Shown here: positions 34,273 through 41,748 of the stretch, piece after piece
Numbering within the stretch: position 1 is the stretch's first letter
Layout of the letters: each line of letters opens with the position of its first letter
From: JAKIYB01 sp964590255
GTDB taxonomy: Bacteria; Armatimonadota; Hebobacteria; CAIYQO01
Assembly (NCBI GenBank): GCA_964590255.1
Contig: CAZPYA010000012.1
Span: 1 to 64,000, forward strand
Direction: 5' to 3'
DNA length: 64,000 bases
Notes under the pieces: model-generated
Seen by the model: only the letters and a program-made list of their open reading frames with translations
Databases searched by the model: none
What the model was told of the DNA's origin: nothing
Translations under genes and position numbers: made by a program

Positions 34273-34986
34273 TTACCGGGTATTGAGCAATCGCCGCAAC
34301 CGGGGGAGCAATAGATTGTTCTCCAGATGGATGTGGCGATGAATATCCCCTTCTAATTCCTGCAGACCGCGGTAGACGGCTTCGTAGGTGGCGCACACGT
34401 CATCCGGCACCGCGAAATTGTTCGTAATGCGGCGCATATCGTGCAGGATCGCGCCAGCGGCCTCGTGCTCGTCTTCCAACTCCTGCGCGCCGGCCAGCGC
34501 GGCTTCGTCGCGGGCGCCGTGCACCACGCGCAGCATGGCAGGGAAAACCACCTCTTCTTCCTTGCGCAGGTGCGCCTCCAACTCGGCTTTCAGCGCGGTA
34601 TACGCTTCGCCGAGTGGCTCAAGGATGTCACCGTGCGCCGGGCCGTGCACGCGACGCACCAAGGTGAGAATTCCCTCCAGCCGCGGCATTTCGCGGTCCA
34701 TATAGGCGTGGTGCGTCTCGAGAATGTGCTGAATGAGCGCTTCGAATGGCGCCTCGTTCCAGTTGGTTTCCTCGGTGCCGCCCGTCGCCGCCTGCGCGAT
34801 GGTCGTCTCCAGCACGGCGATGACCGTCGCTACCGGGATGCCGGCGTGCGCCGCCGCGGTGTCCAGTGCGTCTTTACCGCCGCAGCAATAATCGATGCCC
34901 AGCGATTCCATCATTCGCAGCGTCGCGGGATACGCCGCAGCGATTTCGCACACCGGGGTACTCGGGGTCAATGCCAGTCCGTTCAT
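34273..34986 (-). CDS. ric: iron-sulfur cluster repair di-iron protein (ScdA/YtfE/Ric)
   Basis: The 237-aa protein has an N-terminal ScdA_N domain with GIDYCCGGKD and a C-terminal hemerythrin-like domain. Its di-iron ligands are in HILETHHAYMDREMP, HLRKEEEVVFPAM, LEDEHEAAG and HRHIHLENNLLLPRL. Ric proteins repair iron-sulfur clusters after nitric oxide or oxidative damage. The start at 34986 follows AAGGAG. An operator-like palindrome lies at -41.5 of its predicted promoter. Confidence 0.93.
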   Translation of the reverse strand: MNGLALTPSTPVCEIAAAYPATLRMMESLGIDYCCGGKDALDTAAAHAGIPVATVIAVLETTIAQAATGGTEETNWNEAPFEALIQHILETHHAYMDREMPRLEGILTLVRRVHGPAHGDILEPLGEAYTALKAELEAHLRKEEEVVFPAMLRVVHGARDEAALAGAQELEDEHEAAGAILHDMRRITNNFAVPDDVCATYEAVYRGLQELEGDIHRHIHLENNLLLPRLRRLLNTR

Positions 34987-35016
34987 GATTCGCTCCTTCT
35001 CACCTGAAGATACCGA

Positions 35017-35058
35017 ATCGTAGCACACGCGGACGAGGAAGAATATGACTAAGGTCAT
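35017..35058 (-). promoter_or_regulatory. ric promoter with a CRP/FNR-type palindrome at -41.5
   Basis: TACGAT (35017-35022) is the -10 box, with the start near 35010. The palindrome ATGAC-N4-GTCAT (35045-35058) is centred 41.5 bp upstream, the class II activator position for CRP/FNR-family proteins such as DNR/NNR. Confidence 0.55.
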
Positions 35059-35159
35059 GTTATGTGGCGAAATGGCCACGACATTGCATGAACATGGAGT
35101 TCGCTTGCGTGGATCGTGAAGGCAGCCAGGTAGAGGACGGGAGATTCGTTTCCCCCCGC

Positions 35160-35239
35160 CCCCCTCCCCGTGGGGAGGGGGGATGTTTCCAACAAAAGAG
35201 TTTAGTGCAATTTCCTCTTTCCTCCGCGGAGGAAAGAGG
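35160..35239. repeat. two palindromes in the ric upstream region
   Basis: A C5TC4/G4AG5 stem (35160-35169 with 35172-35181) is followed by a perfect 26-bp palindrome (35214-35239). With the ric promoter they account for most of the gene-free stretch 34987-35322. Confidence 0.65.
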
Positions 35240-35322
35240 CCACGGGGGGCGAAGCGAACTCCGCTAACCTGAATATACCCGGTCACCGATGGGTTGTCTA
35301 CCCGTTTTTGAACAAGAAACGA

Positions 35323-36729
35323 TTAAGATGACGAATCATTGTGTGCTATATCAATGATTTTGTTAATCTCCATTAATACCGAATGATCGGGTTCCACATC
35401 GTGGCGGGCAATCAGCCGGGCGATGTCCGCCTGCGCTTCGGCTATCGCGTCGCGCGGCGCGGCAAGGTATTGGCCGGCGGTGACGGAGGGGAAGAGGCGC
35501 GGCAGGCGGTAGGTGCCGCGCATGCGCGCCACCTCGTCCGAATCATCGGCGAAGAGGCCGTCGCCGCCGGCAATGGCCACCCAGCGCTCGATGTCCGCCG
35601 GCTCCGGCGTCCATTCCAGCCCGCGCGCGTAGCGTTCCGCCCAGGTGACGGCCTCCGTGTCGAGAAGCAACTGCACCGGCGAGAAGACGTCGCCGTGGCT
35701 CATCGCGCCAGCCATGTCGAAGGCGCGGTAGCCATGCAGATAGCCGAGTAGAAAGGCGGACGCGCGCTCCTGCATCGCCTGCGGGCCGGGCACGGCCGCG
35801 CCTATCACCGCGCTTTTGCCCCACGGCGGGCGCAGGCCGTAGTGCGGTAGCAACACCGACTTCAGCGCGTCGAACAGGTGCATCTCCGGCGTACCCATGG
35901 CGTAGCCGCCGGTGGCCAGGTCGGCGGGCTTGGGGTGGGGGAAGATGTCGACGGGCACGCCGGGGAAGCGCACCTGCAATATCGCCGCCGCGCCCAGCGT
36001 CTCCGCCAGCGCCTGAATCCATGTCTGCACGGGATTCATCGGCGCGGTGATGCCCATCAGCGGCATCGAGCCGACACCGAGCGAGGTAAATTCTCCCTCC
36101 ATCGCCAGCGCGATGTCCAGCTCGTTGCCCTCCAGCCGGAAGGGGCTGGGCATCCACACCGACAGGCCCAGCTCACCACCCTGCGCGCGGGCCATCATCG
36201 CCAGGTAGCGGGTATGCCACAGCGTGAAGCCGTGCGAGGAATAGCCGCCGCAACGCCCGTAGGTCACCGCGATGCGCACCTGCTCGAAGGGCGCCAGCGC
36301 CGGAGGCACGTCCGCCGGCAGCCCCACCGCCCCGCCGCGCACCCCGCGGTCGTGCAGCATCGCCGTCAGCTTCGTGCCGTCGATGACGTCCTGGGTGGTG
36401 AATGGTCGTAGCGTCCGCCCGTCGTCATCCACGATGTGCAATGGGCGGTCGGTGACGTAGAGGGTCGGCGGGGCGTCAAATGGCGTCGGGGGATCGTCGT
36501 GCCGCGCCGTCATCTCCGCCGTATAGGCTTCGATAACGGCCTCCGACGGGAAGATGCGCCCGCCCGCTACCAGAAATCCTTCCTGCCCGGCCAACGCGTC
36601 GCACAGCGCCGCCGGCGCCGCAAATCCCACCCGCGCCGCCAGTTCTACCGCCGTGCAGTGCATGGCGTCGAACTGGTCCCGCGTGAAATCGAACTGGGCC
36701 GAGGGACGGATAGAAAAGGGGCTTAGCAT
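35323..36729 (-). CDS. MttB-family trimethylamine methyltransferase-like protein
   Basis: This 468-aa protein follows the MttB superfamily TIM-barrel pattern: a helical N-terminus with AARVGFAAP, then VTDRPLHIVDDDG, SHGFTLWHTRYLAMMARAQGG, GSMPLMGITAPMNPVQTWIQALAETLGAA and a GYLHGYRAFDMAGAMSHGDVFSP segment. There is no in-frame amber, so it is a non-pyrrolysine member. Such proteins demethylate quaternary amines or other substrates onto a corrinoid protein. No corrinoid protein is adjacent. The start follows AGAGGA. Confidence 0.78.
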   Translation of the reverse strand: MLSPFSIRPSAQFDFTRDQFDAMHCTAVELAARVGFAAPAALCDALAGQEGFLVAGGRIFPSEAVIEAYTAEMTARHDDPPTPFDAPPTLYVTDRPLHIVDDDGRTLRPFTTQDVIDGTKLTAMLHDRGVRGGAVGLPADVPPALAPFEQVRIAVTYGRCGGYSSHGFTLWHTRYLAMMARAQGGELGLSVWMPSPFRLEGNELDIALAMEGEFTSLGVGSMPLMGITAPMNPVQTWIQALAETLGAAAILQVRFPGVPVDIFPHPKPADLATGGYAMGTPEMHLFDALKSVLLPHYGLRPPWGKSAVIGAAVPGPQAMQERASAFLLGYLHGYRAFDMAGAMSHGDVFSPVQLLLDTEAVTWAERYARGLEWTPEPADIERWVAIAGGDGLFADDSDEVARMRGTYRLPRLFPSVTAGQYLAAPRDAIAEAQADIARLIARHDVEPDHSVLMEINKIIDIAHNDSSS

Positions 36730-36756
36730 ATCTTTCCTCTCGGATTATTCGCAAAT

Positions 36757-36791
36757 CGTTCGTAGTCGCGCCGCTGCCGCAGTAAGGCGCG
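36757..36791 (+). repeat. copy of the GTTCGTAGTCGCGCC repeat
   Basis: It begins CGTTCGTAGTCGCGCC and ends AAGGCGCG, forming a GCGCC/GGCGC stem. Related copies are at 37626, 37696 and 50875. Confidence 0.7.
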
Positions 36792-36805
36792 TCTTTTCAC
36801 TCATT

Positions 36806-37582
36806 TCATCGCTTCCGCGCCTTCACCAGCAATACCTGCGGAATGAGCCGATGGCGGTCCAGGCCGCGGATGCGGGCGCATGCTTCCAGGGATGGTTGCG
36901 GCTCATCAATGACTTCCAGGTGGAAGCCGGCGGCACATAATGGATTGAGCAGGCGCGTCAGCGTTCGGTGGTGGTAGATGATGGTGAAGGGGCGCACGTC
37001 CTCTTTGTCTGGAGCGGCGGAAAATTGCCATGTCTCCGTATAGGCGCCTTCATCGAAGTAATCACCAAGACGGACGCTGGTATAGCGGCCATCGGCGTCA
37101 CGTTTCCACTCAACGTGCTTGTGGCTGAAGCAGGGGTGCAGAATATTGAACGCCAGTAAACCCCCGGGGCGCAGTACGCGGTGGAACGCCCGCATCGCAT
37201 CATCGTAACAGTCGCAGTCCATTAGCGCCATCGTGGAGACAACGACATCGAAGCTGGCATCGTCGAACGGCGCCAGGTTACCCATTGAGGCGTAGACATA
37301 GTTGATGCCCCGTGGTGTTTGCGTTTCTTCCGCTCGCGCGTCGGCGAGGAGTTTTTCCGAGATGTCGCACGCCGTCACCCGCGCCCCGCGTTCCGCCAGC
37401 AGGCGGGCCGTCATCCCCTCGCCGCAGCCGGCGTCAAGCAACTTCAACCCCACAATTTCGCCGAGAAAGGCGAAGAAGGCGGGGTTGTTGAAGGCATCGC
37501 GGTAGACGTCGTAGCCGGCGCGTATGTGGCGCGTCCAGACATTGGCGTTGTCATCCCAATTGCGGGCGATGTCGTCACTCAT
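36806..37582 (-). CDS. class I SAM-dependent methyltransferase
   Basis: A 258-aa methyltransferase. LLDAGCGEGMTARLLAERGARVTACDISEKLL is motif I and post-I, FDVVVSTMALMDCDCYDDAMRAFHRVLRPGGLLAFNI covers motifs II-III, and SHKHVEWKRD is part of the C-terminal substrate region. The substrate is unknown. The start at 37582 gives the N-terminus MSDDIARNWDDNANVW. The longer frame covers a repeat. Confidence 0.88.
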   Translation of the reverse strand: MSDDIARNWDDNANVWTRHIRAGYDVYRDAFNNPAFFAFLGEIVGLKLLDAGCGEGMTARLLAERGARVTACDISEKLLADARAEETQTPRGINYVYASMGNLAPFDDASFDVVVSTMALMDCDCYDDAMRAFHRVLRPGGLLAFNILHPCFSHKHVEWKRDADGRYTSVRLGDYFDEGAYTETWQFSAAPDKEDVRPFTIIYHHRTLTRLLNPLCAAGFHLEVIDEPQPSLEACARIRGLDRHRLIPQVLLVKARKR

Positions 37583-37625
37583 CTGGTATTGTCTCCGAAA
37601 AGAATCCCGGTCAGGACACCAAGCA

Positions 37626-37667
37626 TTTGTAGTCGTGCCGCAGCCTTGCAAGGCGCGCCGATTAAGC
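37626..37667 (+). repeat. GTTCGTAGTCGCGCC repeat, plus copy of an inverted pair
   Basis: It has the repeat core and the tail GGCGCGCCGATTAAGC, and faces the copy at 37696-37727. Confidence 0.7.
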
Positions 37668-37695
37668 ATTTCCGATATCTTCTATTACACCCACA

Positions 37696-37727
37696 CGCCT
37701 TGCATGGCTGCGGCGCGACTACGAACG
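37696..37727 (-). repeat. GTTCGTAGTCGCGCC repeat, minus copy of an inverted pair
   Basis: It is the reverse complement of the repeat core, 28 bp from its partner. The pair lies between the methyltransferase gene and the argC 3' end. Confidence 0.7.
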
Positions 37728-37796
37728 GCAATCTGCAGACGTTTTTCAAACTCAAAGCTGGGGTGTCCTTGCAAGCCGGCCCGTCACTTCTTCTCG

Positions 37797-38723
37797 TTAC
37801 AACCCCAGCATCAGCTCCATGTTCTGCACGGCCGCGCCGGAGGCGCCTTTGCCCAGGTTGTCCAGGCGGGCGACAAGGAGCACCTGGCCGGCGGCGTCGT
37901 TGGCGAAGACGAACAGTTCGAGGTCATTGGTGCCGTTGAGGGCTTCCGGGTCGAGTTTGGGGTAGGCCTCCAGCGGCATCACCCGCACGTAGCGCTGGCC
38001 GGCGTAGCGCGTCGAGAGCACTTCGTGGATAGTCTGGCCGGTGGAATTGCCGGGCAGCCGGTCGGTGTGCAGCGGCACCTGCACGAGCATGCCCTGGCGG
38101 AAATCGCCCACCGACGGCACGAAGAGCGGCGCCTGCGCCAGCTTGCTGTAGGTCTGCATCTCCGGCAGGTGCTTGTGCCGCAGGGTGAGGCCGTAGAGGA
38201 AATATGCCTCCGCCTTATTCTCCGCTTTCTCGTAACGTTCGATCAACTCGCGCCCGGCGCCGGAATAACCGCTGACGGCGTGCACGTTTACCGGATAGTC
38301 GGACGGCAGCACGCCCGCCTCCACCAGAGGCCGCGCCAGCGCGATAACGCCGGTGGGGTAGCAACCGGGGTTGCTGACGCGCGTGGACGCGGCAATGGTC
38401 GCCGCCTGCTCGGGCGCCATCTCCGGGAAGCCGTAGGTCCAGCGGGGGTCCACCCGGTGGGCGGTACTGGCGTCGATTACCCGCACGGCGGGGTTCTCGA
38501 TCATCGCCACCGCCTCCTTCGCCGCCGCGTCGGGCAGGCAGAGGATGGTCAGGTCAACGCTGTTCAACAGCCGCCGCTTTTCCTCGGGGTCTTTGCGCTT
38601 CTCATGGGCGATCTGCACCAATTCGAGGTCGTTCCGCGCCGCCAGCAGCGCCCGTATCTGCAGGCCGGTGGTGCCGGCCTCGCCGTCGATGAAGATGGTG
38701 GGTTTGGACATGGGTTCAGACAT
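37797..38723 (-). CDS. argC: N-acetyl-gamma-glutamyl-phosphate reductase, type 2
   Basis: The 308-aa protein is the short ArgC form. It has FIDGEAGTTGLQIRALL, the active-site SNPGCYPTGVIALARPLV with Cys about 121, SGYSGAGRELI and the C-terminal LDNLGKGASGAAVQN. It reduces N-acetylglutamyl phosphate in arginine synthesis. No other arg gene is nearby. The start at 38723 follows GAGGAT; Met5 is a less likely alternative. Confidence 0.93.
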   Translation of the reverse strand: MSEPMSKPTIFIDGEAGTTGLQIRALLAARNDLELVQIAHEKRKDPEEKRRLLNSVDLTILCLPDAAAKEAVAMIENPAVRVIDASTAHRVDPRWTYGFPEMAPEQAATIAASTRVSNPGCYPTGVIALARPLVEAGVLPSDYPVNVHAVSGYSGAGRELIERYEKAENKAEAYFLYGLTLRHKHLPEMQTYSKLAQAPLFVPSVGDFRQGMLVQVPLHTDRLPGNSTGQTIHEVLSTRYAGQRYVRVMPLEAYPKLDPEALNGTNDLELFVFANDAAGQVLLVARLDNLGKGASGAAVQNMELMLGL

Positions 38724-38732
38724 ACGTAATCC

Positions 38733-39329
38733 TCAAATTTCACACTTTCGGCAGATCAACTCTCCCTTGCCGATTGGGACAATCATGGCATCGACGCGCG
38801 GGTCAATCAATGCGGCATCGAGCATCGGTTGAAGTGTCTCGGCATGATTTATGGCATTATCCGCGACCAGCAGGCCGCCCGGAACCAGTCGCGGAATTAT
38901 CAGCTCGTAACACTCCTGATAGATCTCCTTCTCGGCATCGAGAAAGCAAAATGCAATGTTCGACATCATCGGTAGCGCCGTTCGGGCATCGCCTTCGACA
39001 AGGGTGACGCAGTCGCCCAAGCCGGTGCGTTGGAACGTGATACGTGCTAGGTCAGCTTTCGCGCCGTCAACCTCGAAGGTGGTGATGGCGCGCCAGGTTT
39101 GTCGGCATGCGAGTGCCAGCCACATTGTTGAATACCCGGCGCTGGTGCCAATCTCGATCATTAATCCCTGTGGGACATTGGCGGCCAGCAGGGCAAGGAA
39201 TTGCCCGGTTTCTGCCGGAATTTGGCGCAGGCGTTGCCGGCGCGGAGTACCGTCAGTGCGGTCGTGGGCGTCAATGGCTTCAAGCTCGCGCATGCGTGTC
39301 AGTATGGCATCCGGCAATTGATGGAACAT
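38733..39329 (-). CDS. O-methyltransferase family 3
   Basis: The 198-aa class I methyltransferase has the family-3 layout: LMIEIGTSAGYSTMWLALA (motif I), ITTFEVDGAKADLARITFQRTGL, VTLVEGDARTALP, FCFLDAEKEIYQECYELIIPRLVPGGLLVADNAI with the metal-binding Asp pair. It resembles caffeoyl-CoA/YrrM-type enzymes. The target is unknown. It starts after TGGAGA and ends 9 bp before argC, so the two may be co-transcribed. Confidence 0.85.
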   Translation of the reverse strand: MFHQLPDAILTRMRELEAIDAHDRTDGTPRRQRLRQIPAETGQFLALLAANVPQGLMIEIGTSAGYSTMWLALACRQTWRAITTFEVDGAKADLARITFQRTGLGDCVTLVEGDARTALPMMSNIAFCFLDAEKEIYQECYELIIPRLVPGGLLVADNAINHAETLQPMLDAALIDPRVDAMIVPIGKGELICRKCEI

Positions 39330-39361
39330 CGTGATCTCCAAATACAGCACTATCGTCGTGT

Positions 39362-40777
39362 TTATTCAATCCGCGGTTTTAAATCGATCACCCCTTCCAG
39401 CGGTGTCTTAGCGTCGGTGGGGTGGGCGGCCAGCCATGTTGCCACCGGGTTGCGCCAGCCGGCGTCGACTTTCTCCGGGGTCGGGTCGGCGTCTTTCAGG
39501 TGCGCGCTGGTATTATACAGGAAGTCGTTGATGAGCACGGTATATACGCGTCCCGGCTCCAGCGGTTGACTATTGGCAAGCAGGATGGAGCCGCCTGTGC
39601 GGCGCGCGCCGCCGAGCATCAGCGTCTCGCCGGTTTTGTAGTCGGTGAGCTGCTTGCCGGTCAGCTCCAGCCGATAAATGGCGTTGTCGAAGGGCATCAC
39701 CCCCAGCAGGTCCAGCCGGCGCACGTTGCCCGGCGGCAAGTCCTGGCGCAGGCCGCCCAGGTTGCAGATGGCGATGTCCGCCGGGTAGGCCGCCAGCCAA
39801 CTGTCGGTGACCAGGTTGGCGATCTGCCGCCGCGTGAGGCCGGCTGTGGTGTAGCCGATGGGCTCGGTCATCTCCTTCGGCAGCTTATTCGTCCAGTCGC
39901 GGATCAGCTTCAGCGCCGCCGGATCGTTTTTCACCGCTTTCACGTCGTTCTGTAGCCACACCTGCGTGATGGCGCGCACGGCCGCGGTGCCGGTGCGCTC
40001 GTTCACCTCCAGGTCGATGCGGCCGTAGCCCTTCCACCATTCGCCGTTGTTCATCACCCAGGTGTTGCCGACCTTCCGCTGGGCGCATTCGTGAGTGTGC
40101 CCGCCCAGCATCAGCGGGATCCGCAGGTCGGCTACTTCGTTCGCGAGTTTTTCCAGCGTTGCCAGCTCGGCGTGCGAGATGACAATGAGCACCTGTGCCC
40201 CTTGCGTCCGCAGCGCCGGCGCCAGTTTGCGGATGGCCTCCGCGTAGCTTGTGGTCTTCAGCGTGCCGATATTCGCGTAGCTGGACAGCTCCTTGATCGT
40301 CAGGCCGATGATGCCGACTTTCACTCCCTGCTCGGTATACAGGCAGGTGCCGGCGACCAGCGCGTTCGGCGTGCCGTCGGCGTTCAGCAAGTTGCCGGCG
40401 AGGATGGGGAAGCGCGCCCACTGTGTCATGTTTTTCAGGCCGGCCTCGCCGAAATCGAACTCGTGGTTGCCCAGCGCGGAGACATCGTAGCCCAGCAAAT
40501 TCATCATGGCGATGGTCGATTCGCCTTTGAAGACGGTGGACAGTGCCGGTCCGGTGGCTACGTCACCGCAACTGACGACCAGAAACTTCTTCGGCGTGTA
40601 GCGCTCGGTCGACTTCCAGTAGGCGAGCATCGCCGCAGGTCCGCCCTGGCGCTGGCCGTCCACCACCGCCGGCTCCAGCCAGCCGTGCATGTCGCCGGTG
40701 GCGAGAATCTGCACCGTGGCGGCCCAGAGTTGCATACACAGGCATAATGTCAGCAGGCCGATGGTCACGCGTCGCAT
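39362..40777 (-). CDS. 5'-nucleotidase/2',3'-cyclic phosphodiesterase family, secreted
   Basis: This 471-aa metallophosphatase has a signal peptide (residues 1-19, ending LWAA). The metal-site motifs are GDMHGWLEP, SCGDVATGP, GNHEFDFGEAG, and GGHTHE. The C-terminal 5'-nucleotidase domain has the substrate Asn/Gly/Arg in ICNLGGLRQDLPPGNV. It should hydrolyse extracytoplasmic nucleotides to scavenge nucleosides and phosphate. It has its own region and ends 32 bp before the O-methyltransferase gene. Confidence 0.9.
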   Translation of the reverse strand: MRRVTIGLLTLCLCMQLWAATVQILATGDMHGWLEPAVVDGQRQGGPAAMLAYWKSTERYTPKKFLVVSCGDVATGPALSTVFKGESTIAMMNLLGYDVSALGNHEFDFGEAGLKNMTQWARFPILAGNLLNADGTPNALVAGTCLYTEQGVKVGIIGLTIKELSSYANIGTLKTTSYAEAIRKLAPALRTQGAQVLIVISHAELATLEKLANEVADLRIPLMLGGHTHECAQRKVGNTWVMNNGEWWKGYGRIDLEVNERTGTAAVRAITQVWLQNDVKAVKNDPAALKLIRDWTNKLPKEMTEPIGYTTAGLTRRQIANLVTDSWLAAYPADIAICNLGGLRQDLPPGNVRRLDLLGVMPFDNAIYRLELTGKQLTDYKTGETLMLGGARRTGGSILLANSQPLEPGRVYTVLINDFLYNTSAHLKDADPTPEKVDAGWRNPVATWLAAHPTDAKTPLEGVIDLKPRIE

Positions 40778-40804
40778 AGTCTGTTTCCTCGTCGCTTCAG
40801 TATA

Positions 40805-41254
40805 TCAAAGTTCGGCAGGCGTGGGGGCAGCCGTCCACGCCTGCATCATCAGCAGGTCGGGGTGCGGTCCATATCCTTCCTTTATCCAGAACACCTGGCC
40901 GTCCGTATTTTCGGTAAAGACCAGTATGGTACACTTGACGATACCCTCCGCGGCCAGCAGGGCCAGGCAGCGCCGTGACAGCGCGCGCCCGATGCCCCGG
41001 CCACGGTACGCCGCGTCCACTGCCAGGTGATTGAGGAAACCGCGGCGGCCGTCGTGCCCGCAAAGCACCACCCCGACCACCCGCTCGCCGTCGCGAGCGA
41101 CCAGGCTCATCCCCGGATTGCGCCGCAAGTAGGCGGCGATGCCCGCCCGCGAATCGGCCTCATCCAGATTCAATCCCATGCCCTCCGTGCGCTGCCACAG
41201 CGCCAGCACGGCGTCGTAATCATCGATCGTCAATTCGTTATACACAATATCCAT
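40805..41254 (-). CDS. GNAT-family N-acetyltransferase
   Basis: The 149-aa protein has a complete GNAT fold. VVGVVLCGHDGRRGFLNHLAVDAAYRGRGIGRALSRRCLALL contains the acetyl-CoA pyrophosphate loop (R/QxxGxG/A, here RGRGIG). KCTILVFTENTDGQVFWIKEGYG is the C-terminal part. Its substrate is unknown. The start at 41254 follows GGGAGAAG. The gene has a 135-nt leader with an upstream ORF and an intrinsic terminator, an unusual level of control for a GNAT protein. Confidence 0.88.
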   Translation of the reverse strand: MDIVYNELTIDDYDAVLALWQRTEGMGLNLDEADSRAGIAAYLRRNPGMSLVARDGERVVGVVLCGHDGRRGFLNHLAVDAAYRGRGIGRALSRRCLALLAAEGIVKCTILVFTENTDGQVFWIKEGYGPHPDLLMMQAWTAAPTPAEL

Positions 41255-41265
41255 AGTCTTCTCCC

Positions 41266-41299
41266 AAACAAAAACCCCTTCCCGGCATCCGGGAAGGGG
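41266..41299 (-). terminator. intrinsic terminator inside the GNAT 5' leader
   Basis: On the minus strand an 11-bp stem (41289-41299 with 41275-41285) and 3-nt loop are followed by UUUUUGUUU. It lies 12 nt before the GNAT ATG and downstream of its promoter. Confidence 0.85.
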
Positions 41300-41333
41300 C
41301 AAAGCAGCTATGCGCAAGCATCCCGGACGCGGC

Positions 41334-41387
41334 CTATGGGACCCAGGTATGACGGACGGTCTGCATGCGATGAAATTGTAACTTCAT
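41334..41387 (-). CDS. putative leader peptide upstream of the GNAT gene
   Basis: The 17-codon ORF MKLQFHRMQTVRHTWVP ends with TAG. Its ATG lies 3 nt after the predicted transcription start (41390). A second in-frame ATG has no ribosome binding site either. The position and length match the leader ORF of lysA. Translation is inferred. Confidence 0.45.
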   Translation of the reverse strand: MKLQFHRMQTVRHTWVP

Positions 41388-41396
41388 GATGAATTG

Positions 41397-41425
41397 AGTA
41401 TACGAGTGATCGGGTGAGGTGTCAA
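41397..41425 (-). promoter_or_regulatory. strong promoter of the GNAT gene
   Basis: TTGACA (41420-41425) and TATACT (41397-41402) are 17 bp apart, the same boxes and spacing as the lysA promoter. It overlaps the last codons of the gene for the small membrane protein. Confidence 0.85.
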
Positions 41426-41745
41426 CGCGCGGTCAGTGTGGCGATAACCATGCCGCCAGCAATCAGCGCATACCCAAACCACTGCGGAATAGTGGGACGA
41501 AGGTGAAAGGTGATGGCTAACGCGATCTGCACGCAGAGAAACGCACCACCACCCGCGATGGCCATCGCCAGGTTGGCATTCATGCGCGCGTAAAGCTTCA
41601 TGAGAAACCAGATGCTGGACGCGCCGAAAAGATTGCCCAATATAAAACATGCCAGCCAGCGGCTCTGGTCGCCACTGCCATGCTTGAAAATGAGTTGGGC
41701 AATGACCTGCCATACCCAGAAGACGATCAGTAATGTGAGTACCAT
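41422..41745 (-). CDS. small four-helix membrane protein, SMR/DMT-like
   Basis: The 107-aa protein has four membrane helices (about 1-20, 28-48, 56-78, 86-105) and the overall size of SMR or half-EamA transporters. The usual SMR glutamate in TM1 is not visible. Function is unknown; it may be a transporter subunit. It starts 3 bp after the GH36 stop with GGGAG, so the two are co-transcribed. Confidence 0.65.
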   Translation of the reverse strand: MVLTLLIVFWVWQVIAQLIFKHGSGDQSRWLACFILGNLFGASSIWFLMKLYARMNANLAMAIAGGGAFLCVQIALAITFHLRPTIPQWFGYALIAGGMVIATLTAR

Positions 41746-41748
41746 CTG

